This document shows, piece by piece, positions 1 through 6,611 of a stretch of 17,633 bases of DNA. The stretch's first letter is position 1. Each line of letters opens with the position of its first letter. The DNA lies in NCBI GenBank assembly GCA_002480165.1, contig DLBP01000003.1, positions 1-17,633 on the forward strand, given 5' to 3'. The notes below the pieces were generated by a model. That model had not been told where the DNA came from and searched no databases. It worked only from the letters and a program-made list of their open reading frames with translations. The stretch comes from Proteobacteria bacterium UBA7821. GTDB lineage: Bacteria; Pseudomonadota; Gammaproteobacteria; Comchoanobacterales; Comchoanobacteraceae. The translations under genes were made by a program, and so were the position numbers.

Positions 1-49
1 TTGATGTCGCCCATCCAAGTGCCAATCAATCCGGCTCTGGTTGATGGTC

Positions 50-66
50 TCACCAATTAATGGTGA
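50..66. promoter_or_regulatory. Short dyad upstream of the LRR gene promoter
   Basis: TCACCAATTAATGGTGA has perfect 6-bp arms around a 5-bp centre. It ends 8 bp before the -35 hexamer at 75-80, so it could be an operator or the weak 3' hairpin of a gene to the left. A frame open from base 1 stops at 58-60, inside the dyad, but 19 codons are too few to recognise. No T-run follows directly. The symmetry is seen; the role is a guess. Confidence 0.25.
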
Positions 67-74
67 ATGGGTTA

Positions 75-103
75 TTGACATTTTTTGTTTTATTTAATAT
101 AAT
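75..103 (+). promoter_or_regulatory. Consensus sigma-70 promoter of the LRR gene
   Basis: The -35 hexamer TTGACA (75-80) and the -10 hexamer TATAAT (98-103) are both exact consensus and are separated by exactly 17 bp. The predicted start is near 110. That leaves a leader of about 20 nt containing the AAGGAGA ribosome binding site at 117-123. It is the best promoter match in the window. Confidence 0.8.
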
Positions 104-129
104 ATCAGGTATTTACAAGGAGAAATATA

Positions 130-1548
130 ATGGAATCAGACCAACCAGGTCGTAAGCTAGCGTTAGAACAGCTTGACGATAAATCTACATGGGACTCGTT
201 TGCAACAATTGGTAGCAAAAGCATCGGTGAGTATGTTGATTTGATAGTTGATGCAGTGGATTGGAATGAAGCGGATACAAGTATACAATACAATGACTTG
301 ACACAGTTTGTCCTCACATACATACGATCAAATGATCGTGACAATAGACTGAGATCTGCACAGGTAAACCTGGGTTGTCCAGCTGAGAGTTTTAGTGAAC
401 ATGAACTTGTTGATTTAGCCAACTGGTTGTTGGCAAGTGATTTAAATTTCTGGCTTCCTTGTCTAATCGACCTCAAAATTAATAATGCTGACATTGGTTT
501 AGCACAACTGTCTGAATTTGTTAGAATAATACAAGAAGGGGCGAAAGGACCTGGTGTGTGTGATCACTTGAAATTAGATTTAGCCTATAACAATAGAGGG
601 TATCGAACTGAAGATGATGACTATTTTGGCTGTATAGCAACTTTATTGTCGGATAGATCGATGTTGCCAGCTAATCAATCGTTGACATTAAATCTTTCAA
701 ACAGCAGTTTGCGTAATGATAACTTGACTCAAATAATGGAGTCAGTAGTTGGCATGTATGAACAAGATGGACATGACCCATTAGAACTTCATTTGATCTT
801 GGCTGATAACCAGATTGATCATCGTGCTGTCATCAACCTATTTAATCTATTGGAAATTAGTGATCGGCTTAGGAATATTTCACTCGATTTATCCAACGAG
901 TTCGAGAATGGCAATATTCTTGACAAATCTGCTATTGCTGCGAGACAACTAGTTAATTTGTTTTCTAATGTTAAACAACTTCCAGTCGGTTTTTCTCTGG
1001 ATATTCGTCAGTGCTTTTCAGATGAGACAAGGCATAATGAGATTATTAATGCGATATTGGGTAATCAGACATTAATGAATCAGGTGACTGCTTATCGTGT
1101 TGAGATCAAGGACGAGATAATTCTTTCCCGGCTTATCTGGATGGACAGGCAGAGATTGAGTGCTTTTGGGCAAAATACCAAGCTTCCAGTTGGGGTTTTT
1201 TGTGATATCGCTCGTTTTTTAACTCATGTTGAAACGGATTCAAAAGCAACAAGTTCCAGGGATTACACTGAGAATAATAGGTCGGTTTGTATCCGATATG
1301 CTTTGCGAGAAGAGATGAAATTCATCACTTATGTTCAACAATCCAGCCATGACGTGGCGATGAATAGAGAGGGAATTCTGCGAGAACTCAAGGGTTTTCG
1401 CAACCAACCAATACAGAGTTCTACTATCAGAGAACTGGTGAACCGTGACGGATCGAGCCAGCTTGGACAATTAGCAAGCAGCTTCTTCTCTAGGGCTGAT
1501 CAGAGTCATAACGAGGGTCGTGGCTCTCAAAAACAATTGAAAATGTAA
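130..1548 (+). CDS. LRR-repeat protein, candidate effector
   Basis: I do not recognise this 472-aa protein as a named family. Residues about 111-310 hold five to six irregular leucine-rich repeats of the ribonuclease-inhibitor type. Examples are LTLNLSNSSLRNDNL (185-199), LELHLILADNQI (218-229) and NISLDLSNEF (249-258), with LIDLKINNADIG and HLKLDLAYNN earlier. A segment at 283-293 (LPVGFSLDI) is echoed at 352-360 (LPVGVFCDI). There is no signal peptide or membrane segment, so it is cytosolic or exported by a leaderless route. The C-terminal 25 residues are polar (S, Q, K, E). The start is fixed by AAGGAGA at 117-123 and the promoter just upstream. LRR solenoids bind proteins, and in intracellular gammaproteobacteria such proteins are often Dot/Icm substrates; that role here is inference. 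It lies where lon often precedes hupB. Confidence 0.75.
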   Translation: MESDQPGRKLALEQLDDKSTWDSFATIGSKSIGEYVDLIVDAVDWNEADTSIQYNDLTQFVLTYIRSNDRDNRLRSAQVNLGCPAESFSEHELVDLANWLLASDLNFWLPCLIDLKINNADIGLAQLSEFVRIIQEGAKGPGVCDHLKLDLAYNNRGYRTEDDDYFGCIATLLSDRSMLPANQSLTLNLSNSSLRNDNLTQIMESVVGMYEQDGHDPLELHLILADNQIDHRAVINLFNLLEISDRLRNISLDLSNEFENGNILDKSAIAARQLVNLFSNVKQLPVGFSLDIRQCFSDETRHNEIINAILGNQTLMNQVTAYRVEIKDEIILSRLIWMDRQRLSAFGQNTKLPVGVFCDIARFLTHVETDSKATSSRDYTENNRSVCIRYALREEMKFITYVQQSSHDVAMNREGILRELKGFRNQPIQSSTIRELVNRDGSSQLGQLASSFFSRADQSHNEGRGSQKQLKM

Positions 1549-1827
1549 GTCATGGTGTTGGAATGGATTAAAACATGAGTGCCTGTCGAAATATATGACC
1601 GATAGCAATGTGGTGTCACTGGACAGGCAACCGAGTCAGTAGTCGATTTCTATTCTAGATCATCTCTCTCGGTGAAAACTTGTGCCATAATCATTCAAAT
1701 CCGTCGTGATTTTACCTATTGCACGGTTATGGGAGTGACAAAAGCGGTATTAAATAGACTGTTTGGCGTAAAAATGCTGCTAAAAGTAACTGCCAATTCA
1801 ATTTTTGTTAAAAAAAATGACAATTAC
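1549..1827. other. Intergenic spacer with two side-by-side inverted repeats
   Basis: No convincing gene lies between the LRR gene and the hupB promoter. Two inverted repeats abut each other. TGCCTGTC (1580-1587) pairs with GACAGGCA (1622-1629), and ACCGAG (1630-1635) pairs with CTCGGT (1668-1673). Loops are 34 and 32 nt. Neither is followed by a T-run, so they are not ordinary intrinsic terminators. They could form the 3' UTR structure of the LRR transcript or a small RNA. The stretch from about 1675 to 1827 shows nothing beyond AT-rich sequence. Confidence 0.3.
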
Positions 1828-1857
1828 TTGACATTAAATTAGATATACAGGTATAAA
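1828..1857 (+). promoter_or_regulatory. Sigma-70 promoter of the hupB unit
   Basis: TTGACA (1828-1833), an 18-bp spacer and TATAAA (1852-1857) predict a start near 1864. The longer reading frame opens at an ATG at 1859, next to the -10 box and before the transcript start. This supports the downstream ATG at 1910 as the HU start. The leader is then about 46 nt. Confidence 0.7.
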
Positions 1858-1909
1858 TATGTTACGTTATAAATCAATGGTTATGTCAAACGAAAGAGAG
1901 GTGTATATA

Positions 1910-2203
1910 ATGAGTGCGGAAAGCAAAAGCAAAAAAGATTTGGTAGCGGACGTTAGTTCATCAACAGGCTTGTCTAAAGCAGACGTTCAGAAGGTCATTG
2001 ACCAAGCATTTAGTGTCATAGTAGAGTGGGTGAAATCAGGTCACATAGTCAATATGGTCAATTTCATTAAACTCTCTAAGAAAAGAAGAGAAGCCCGCGT
2101 TGGAAGAAACCCACGTGATGGATCTGAATTGCACATTCCTGCCTCATGGGTTGTGTCCTTTTCAGCTGGCAAAGCATTTAAGGATGCTGTAAAAGAGAGT
2201 TAA
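1910..2203 (+). CDS. hupB: HU-family nucleoid protein, divergent
   Basis: This 97-aa DNA-bending protein of the HU/IHF family coats and bends chromosomal DNA as a dimer. Family signs are the dimerisation helices in residues 1-45, the arm with R-x-GRNP (about residues 63-70) carrying the intercalating proline, and the C-terminal motif SFSAGKAFKDAV. The start at 1910 is chosen because GAGAGG at 1896-1901 sits just upstream; an earlier in-frame ATG at 1859 precedes the predicted transcript start. Compared with E. coli HU-beta (90 aa), it has about five extra N-terminal residues. The near-invariant GFG turn before the arm is replaced by NFIK, and the KVPSF segment is WVVSF. The following ppiD gene and the tRNA pair match the hupB locus of other gammaproteobacteria, which supports the symbol. 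Binding mode may differ from standard HU. Confidence 0.85.
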   Translation: MSAESKSKKDLVADVSSSTGLSKADVQKVIDQAFSVIVEWVKSGHIVNMVNFIKLSKKRREARVGRNPRDGSELHIPASWVVSFSAGKAFKDAVKES

Positions 2204-2216
2204 AGACCAAGTATTC

Positions 2217-2238
2217 TGTTGATTGTTGTCAATCAACA
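2217..2238. other. Perfect AT-rich hairpin between hupB and tRNA-Val
   Basis: TGTTGATTG (2217-2225), loop TTGT, then CAATCAACA (2230-2238) give a perfect 9-bp stem. It lies 13 bp after the hupB stop and 9 bp before tRNA-Val. No T-run follows. It may stabilise or attenuate the hupB message, or mark the point where RNase separates mRNA from tRNA. The structure is seen; the function is inference. Confidence 0.5.
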
Positions 2239-2247
2239 TGATATATT

Positions 2248-2320
2248 GGGTGCTTAGCTCAGCTGGTAGAGCGTCGCCCTTACAAGGCGAATGTCGGGGG
2301 TTCAAATCCCTCAGCACCCA
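2248..2320 (+). tRNA. tRNA-Val (anticodon UAC)
   Basis: A complete 73-nt cloverleaf. The acceptor stem GGGTGCT pairs with AGCACCC and is followed by discriminator A. The anticodon stem TCGCC/GGCGA encloses the loop CTTACAA with anticodon TAC, which reads GUA and other valine codons. The T stem GGGGG/CCCTC encloses TTCAAAT. The 3' CCA is not encoded: GTT follows the discriminator, so CCA must be added by a nucleotidyltransferase. It is transcribed in the same direction as hupB, 44 nt after its stop. Confidence 0.97.
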
Positions 2321-2329
2321 GTTAAATCA

Positions 2330-2404
2330 GGGGTGGTAGTTCAGATTGGTTAGAATACCGGCCTGTCACGTCGGTGGTCGCGGGTTCGAGCCCCGTCCAC
2401 CCCG
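2330..2404 (+). tRNA. tRNA-Asp (anticodon GUC)
   Basis: A complete 75-nt cloverleaf. The acceptor stem GGGGTGG pairs with CCACCCC and is followed by discriminator G, typical of tRNA-Asp. The anticodon stem CCGGC/GTCGG (one G-U pair) carries the loop CTGTCAC with anticodon GTC. The T loop is TTCGAGC. CCA is not encoded; ATT follows. Only 9 nt separate it from tRNA-Val and 26 nt from the ppiD start, so the four genes are probably on one transcript. Confidence 0.97.
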
Positions 2405-2430
2405 ATTAATTTCAAACAAGGCAACACACA

Positions 2431-4254
2431 TTGTCACTACAACGCTTTAAGAAAAACTTATCAACAAGAGCCATGTACTTCATTGTTGGGCTCATTGCAG
2501 TTGCGATAGCCACTTGGGGTTTTTCCTTTGTCCTGTCACAGACCCAATCCAATCCCAAAGTCCTCGATGTCGGCGGACGATCAATCGACCGAAAACAACT
2601 AGACCGTTTTGTACAATTCAACAAATATCAACTTTTCATTAGACAACAGCCAATTCCAATGACACTCGAACTGGTAGCCACAGCTAAACAAGACTTGATA
2701 CAGCTCTACGCGCTACTAGGTGCTACCGCTGAAATGGGCTTAACTGTTCCCACTGGTATCATCCGATCATCGCTACAGTACCTACCAGCATTCCGTGAAC
2801 AAGGCCAGTTCAGCCCAGAACGATTCCAACAGTTTATGACTGGAGCAGGGCTGGATCTTGAGGATCTCTATGACACCATCCGAGAGCAACTGGTGACCAA
2901 TTGGAGTCTCGCGGCAATTACCTCTACCCAGTTGATTCCTGATTCGCTGACACAGCTCTACCTTAATTACCAATCACAACAAAGGGCTTTTTCATACATC
3001 ACTGTCCCAATAACATCATCGGTTGTCTCCGTCGAGCAACACGACCTGAAACGCCTCTATGACGATAACCCGTCAAATTACCTGGGGCCAAAACGTTACC
3101 CAATTCGATTTATCACATTAACTCAAGACGACTACACAGCACGTGTCGCGCCAACAACACGCCAGCTAAAAGAGTTTTACGTTGTTCAATCTGAGTCAAT
3201 CTCATTGCCCCTAAGCTTTAAGTTTGAATCCGTTGATTTCGTCTGGTCGCCAGGTGCGACTCTCAGTGATTCAGATCTAACAGAACTCGACCGCATGTTT
3301 GCCGCAGACAACTCAGAACTCGATCGCCTGCTGCCACAAGTCAGAGCCGGTTATCAAGTGATTTTCAACCCAAGTGAGTGGTACAACGAAAACGAGCTGT
3401 CTACTGACCTGTTGCAGCACTATTGGGAGTATACCGATGATGACAATAATCAGTTTGTTGAGCACAGTGACTTCAATGTGCGTTTATGGAAACGCACTGG
3501 AGTAGGGCGAGACGGATTACCCAGCTTTCGCTCACTATTGCCGCTTCTCACTCAGCAGTGGCAGGAAGCTAAAACACGAGATTTGTTCGTAGCAGCGTTG
3601 ACCACCATCAATGCCATCACACCCACCACCAGCCTTGATACGCTAGCAAGTATGCTTGATCAGTCAATACACTCTGACAATTACCCAAATACTGACTTCA
3701 ACGATCAAGCGGTTGATGAGGCTATACGGCACTACATCGATAGCGCATCTGATGAGGTATCGGGATTGCATGTGACCGAGTATGGACCAGATCAATGGTT
3801 GTTACTTGAGGTCGGTGATGGCGTTGAACCCGTCGTGCTACCATTTGAGCAAGTTCGAAGTCAGCTACACATCGACTGGCTCACGCACAATATTGATCAG
3901 TGGGCCAATAGCTCGCAGATAGACGCATTACTTAAACACCACCCAAAACAGTCCATTGAAGGCGTTTATCGAACCACGCGAGCAACCACTTCGGTACCAC
4001 AGTTACTAATCGATGCAGTCTTTGCCAGTGATGTTGACCAACAATGGCGCGTTGTGAATGATGACAGGCAGCTGTTTCTCTACCAGGTTCACACAGCCAA
4101 CACCAGCCAAGATGAGTCGATTGTAAGCCAAGATTCGAATCGATTAGACGGAATGATTTCTGGGCTAGAGTTCAAGGCTTTTATTGATGCCCTTATTGAT
4201 TCGGTTTATGTTTATGATGTTGCCGAAAAACAGGTTATCAATGAAGGAACCTAA
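2431..4254 (+). CDS. ppiD: PpiD-like periplasmic chaperone with degenerate parvulin domain
   Basis: A 607-aa inner-membrane-anchored chaperone of the PpiD/SurA type, which sits at the exit of the Sec translocon and helps fold proteins entering the periplasm. A short basic N-terminus (RFKK, residues 5-8) precedes one membrane helix (about 15-35). Next comes a SurA-type N-domain (VLDVGGRSIDRKQLDRF, from about 43). The middle (about 210-370) aligns only loosely with the parvulin domain and lacks its GGD-x-GW signature. The C-terminal chaperone region keeps the E. coli layout, and the length is close to E. coli PpiD (623 aa). The start is TTG at 2431, supported by AAGG at 2418-2421 and by the basic lead-in to the helix; an ATG at codon 15 would remove it. 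Its + strand is C-rich, unlike neighbouring genes. Its end overlaps hemH by 14 nt. Confidence 0.85.
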   Translation: MSLQRFKKNLSTRAMYFIVGLIAVAIATWGFSFVLSQTQSNPKVLDVGGRSIDRKQLDRFVQFNKYQLFIRQQPIPMTLELVATAKQDLIQLYALLGATAEMGLTVPTGIIRSSLQYLPAFREQGQFSPERFQQFMTGAGLDLEDLYDTIREQLVTNWSLAAITSTQLIPDSLTQLYLNYQSQQRAFSYITVPITSSVVSVEQHDLKRLYDDNPSNYLGPKRYPIRFITLTQDDYTARVAPTTRQLKEFYVVQSESISLPLSFKFESVDFVWSPGATLSDSDLTELDRMFAADNSELDRLLPQVRAGYQVIFNPSEWYNENELSTDLLQHYWEYTDDDNNQFVEHSDFNVRLWKRTGVGRDGLPSFRSLLPLLTQQWQEAKTRDLFVAALTTINAITPTTSLDTLASMLDQSIHSDNYPNTDFNDQAVDEAIRHYIDSASDEVSGLHVTEYGPDQWLLLEVGDGVEPVVLPFEQVRSQLHIDWLTHNIDQWANSSQIDALLKHHPKQSIEGVYRTTRATTSVPQLLIDAVFASDVDQQWRVVNDDRQLFLYQVHTANTSQDESIVSQDSNRLDGMISGLEFKAFIDALIDSVYVYDVAEKQVINEGT

Positions 4255-5257
4255 AGACATTAAGTACCACACATCTGGTCAAAGACGAGCCATTATATTC
4301 GTCAACCATGGTACTCCAGATGCACCCAGTTATTTTGCAGTTCAGCGCTATTTGAGAGAGTTTTTATCTGATCCAAAAGTCGTTAAGTTACCTAGATGTT
4401 TGTGGTTGCCAATTCTCTATGGCTTTATATTGCCCTTCAGGCCATTCTCATCTGCTGTTAAGTATCAGCGCATTTGGACGGCAGATGGATCACCGTTTCA
4501 ATTGTACCACCAATCGTTGACCAAACACATGTCACGTTTGCTCAATTTGCTTGATGATAACCAATATATTGTTCGCTATGCTATGCGCTATGGTAATCCG
4601 AGTCTCACCGATGTGATTGACTCACTCTCCGCTGAAGCCGTTCATTCCATTGATGTCTTGCCGCTGTTTCCGCAGTATGCTGAGAGTATGACAGGTTCAA
4701 TATTCAAGAAGATCACAGAGACATTGTCAGCGTGGCCTTACATACCAGAATTTAATATCAAGCTGTCATACCACGATAATCACCACTACATCGATGAGAT
4801 TGCTAAATCAATTGAAACATACTGGCAGCAGGCCAAACAGAGAAACCGATTGGTTATTTCATTTCATTCTTTGCCACAGAAGACATTAAAAAATGGGGAT
4901 CCATACTATTGTTTGTGCCAAAAAACAGGCCGTTTAATCGCCGAGAAGCTCGGGCTTGATAAAAGTGAGTATGACATCTGTTACCAGTCTCGCTTTGGTC
5001 GGGAGCCATGGCTACAGCCGTATACACAAGATGTATTGTTGTCGCTTGCTGAGAACGGGCATCAGGAAATTGATGTCGTATGCCCTGGGTTTTCAATGGA
5101 CTGCTTAGAGACGATCGATGAAGTGGCTTATGAATTTCAGGAATTGGTAGAAGAACAATCTACATGCCAATTGAACTACATTCCTTGTTTGAATGACTCA
5201 GATGCTGCGTTGCGTCTTTATGGTCATTTGTTGGGCTTTCATTCGCTAACTAAGTAG
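4241..5257 (+). CDS. hemH: Ferrochelatase
   Basis: Ferrochelatase inserts Fe2+ into protoporphyrin IX, the last step of protoheme synthesis, at the inner face of the membrane. With the start at 4241 the protein has 338 aa (E. coli 320). Family motifs appear in order: VNHGTPDAPSY near the N-terminus, YLREFLSDPKVV, ISFHSLPQ with the metal-binding His (residue 209), YQSRFGREPWLQPYT, and CPGFSMDCLETIDE with the active-site Glu (residue 290). A longer frame opens at 4184, but those extra 19 residues overlap ppiD and have no family match. The 4241 ATG is preceded by AGG at 4232-4234. The 14-nt overlap with ppiD suggests translational coupling. The C-terminus overlaps convergent rseP by 12 nt, so no terminator fits between them. 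Confidence 0.95.
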   Translation: MKEPKDIKYHTSGQRRAIIFVNHGTPDAPSYFAVQRYLREFLSDPKVVKLPRCLWLPILYGFILPFRPFSSAVKYQRIWTADGSPFQLYHQSLTKHMSRLLNLLDDNQYIVRYAMRYGNPSLTDVIDSLSAEAVHSIDVLPLFPQYAESMTGSIFKKITETLSAWPYIPEFNIKLSYHDNHHYIDEIAKSIETYWQQAKQRNRLVISFHSLPQKTLKNGDPYYCLCQKTGRLIAEKLGLDKSEYDICYQSRFGREPWLQPYTQDVLLSLAENGHQEIDVVCPGFSMDCLETIDEVAYEFQELVEEQSTCQLNYIPCLNDSDAALRLYGHLLGFHSLTK

Positions 5258-6538
5258 GGCGGCTAAGTCATAGATCGCAATCTGGATCGCTAAAAAGATA
5301 ATCGCTATGGTGCCAATCTCTAATAGCAAATTTTGAAATCGGATTGAAAACTTTTTTCGACCTACCAGTCGTTCGATCGTCGCCAGTAGAATTAAACTGC
5401 CATCTAAGCATGGGATGGGTAACATATTAAAGTAAAACAGCGCAATGTTTAGCATGCCGATTAGGTAGAGTAAGTCACCACTGAATTCATTAAAATTGTT
5501 GTAAAATAGATTGATGATCCCAATGGGACCCATGAAGATACTGATCGGTAATTGACCGGTGATCAGTTTTGAAATGACGATGCTGTTAAAATAGATATAG
5601 TCGAGGGACTCTTCTATACTTTTAAGTGCCGAGTCTGCGAAGTTGAGCTGTTCTAGGCTGAACATTGATTCGTTAATCATCGGCGTGATCCCGATAAACC
5701 CCTGTGAGTGATTGTCTGCAACTGAGACCGAATAAACCCGTGTTGCTTCGTCTCGAGTTAATTCAATGGTGAGCGTTTGGTTGGGGCTGGCTTGGATGAC
5801 GCTGAGGATTTCATCCCAAGTAAACAAGGGTTGATTATTAATCCTCACAATTGTATCGCCTGGCTGTAGCCCCGCTTCAGCGGCAGGTGAGTCGGCAATG
5901 ACTGATGAGATTTGTTTGGTGTAAGCAGGGTTGTTGATCCCCAGTGCACTCATTAAGTTTTTGTTGGGGCCTGATAGAGCAATGTTAGATAGATCAACCG
6001 AATGTTCAGTTGATGCCTGCGTTGTCAATACGACGGGTTGATCATCACCAATATGGATAATTAGCTGAGACACCAATTGGTTTAATGTCGATATTTGCTT
6101 ACCATTGACTTGAGTGATCCGATCATTACTCCGAATACCGGCTTGATGTAGTGGCGAGTTAAGCGTGGTCTGTTGAATCACAGGTTCGAATACAGTAACC
6201 CCAATCTGAAAACTCAGGAACAATAGGGCAATGCCAACACAAGCATTAACCATGGGGCCCGCTAGGAGAATGAGGCATTTAGTCGACCAACTGGCATTGA
6301 GATAATTGTCATCGTCATCGTTACCTAGCTGTGTCTTGAGACTGACGTAGCCGCCCAGCGGGATTAGATTGATCCGAAATAGTGTGCTGTCCAATTGTTT
6401 TGAGTAAAGGGTTCGGCCAAGCCCAACTGCAAATATCTCGGTCTTAATGCCAAATTGCTTCGCAACCAGGTAATGGCCTAGCTCATGAATTAGGATGATC
6501 AAGTTGAGGCCTAGGACCATCAGTAAATAAAATAGCAT
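5246..6538 (-). CDS. rseP: Site-2 intramembrane zinc protease RseP
   Basis: RseP is an inner-membrane metalloprotease that cuts anti-sigma factor RseA after DegS, releasing sigma-E, and also clears signal-peptide remnants. The 430-aa protein starts with a membrane helix holding HELGH (His18, Glu19, His22), the zinc site. A second helix follows near 90-112. Two PDZ domains follow (about 120-180 and 205-275; the second contains AGLQPGDTIVRINNQ). The late membrane core has GPIGI and NMLPIPCLDG, whose Asp379 is the third zinc ligand. E. coli RseP is 450 aa. The start has a good GGAG six nt upstream (6545-6548). It is detached from the usual dxr-cdsA-rseP-bamA order and diverges from rlmD, with its own promoter. 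Whether RseA and DegS exist in this genome cannot be seen. Confidence 0.95.
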   Translation of the reverse strand: MLFYLLMVLGLNLIILIHELGHYLVAKQFGIKTEIFAVGLGRTLYSKQLDSTLFRINLIPLGGYVSLKTQLGNDDDDNYLNASWSTKCLILLAGPMVNACVGIALLFLSFQIGVTVFEPVIQQTTLNSPLHQAGIRSNDRITQVNGKQISTLNQLVSQLIIHIGDDQPVVLTTQASTEHSVDLSNIALSGPNKNLMSALGINNPAYTKQISSVIADSPAAEAGLQPGDTIVRINNQPLFTWDEILSVIQASPNQTLTIELTRDEATRVYSVSVADNHSQGFIGITPMINESMFSLEQLNFADSALKSIEESLDYIYFNSIVISKLITGQLPISIFMGPIGIINLFYNNFNEFSGDLLYLIGMLNIALFYFNMLPIPCLDGSLILLATIERLVGRKKFSIRFQNLLLEIGTIAIIFLAIQIAIYDLAALLS

Positions 6539-6557
6539 GATTTTCTCCAGTGCTTAG

Positions 6558-6586
6558 ATTATAACACTTTTTTGTGATATTATCAC
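6558..6586 (-). promoter_or_regulatory. Extended -10 promoter of rseP
   Basis: On the minus strand TGTTATAAT is a full extended -10 element, with the TATAAT hexamer at 6558-6563. No good -35 exists: GTGATA lies at 17 bp and TTGTGA at 19 bp, both within the palindrome at 6572-6588. The predicted start is near 6551, only about 13 nt before the rseP ATG and just ahead of the GGAG. A weak -35 plus an extended -10 is typical of regulated promoters. Confidence 0.6.
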
Positions 6587-6588
6587 AA
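6572..6588. promoter_or_regulatory. 17-bp palindrome, probable operator between rseP and rlmD
   Basis: TTGTGATATTATCACAA is a perfect palindrome with 8-bp arms and a single central base. It covers the -35 position of the rseP promoter (centre about -29), so a bound repressor would block it. It resembles a CRP half-site pair (TGTGA...TCACA), but the spacing is 5 rather than 6 bp, so CRP is unlikely. On the + strand TATTAT (6578-6583) inside it could also be a -10 for rlmD, allowing joint control. The regulator is unknown. Confidence 0.5.
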
Positions 6589-6611
6589 TTATTGACAACG
6601 AAACCAATGCT

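Noticed and set aside
1..60. A frame open from base 1 and stopping at 58-60, possibly the end of an upstream gene such as lon
   Set aside because: Only 19 codons are visible and their sequence does not resemble the Lon C-terminus; other frames are equally open for short distances.
1859..1909. Longer HU start at 1859 adding 17 residues
   Set aside because: It lies at the predicted -10 box, before the likely transcript start, and has no ribosome binding site; 1910 has GAGAGG just upstream.
4184..4240. Earlier hemH start at 4184
   Set aside because: The extra residues are the shifted frame of the ppiD end, with no resemblance to ferrochelatases.
2431..4254. A replication origin or terminus at the skew change near 4.2 kb
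   Set aside because: The LRR gene to the left is again G-rich on the + strand, and no DnaA-box cluster or dif-like site is evident.
6572..6588. CRP binding site at the rseP/rlmD palindrome
   Set aside because: CRP needs TGTGA-N6-TCACA; here the half-sites are separated by 5 bp.
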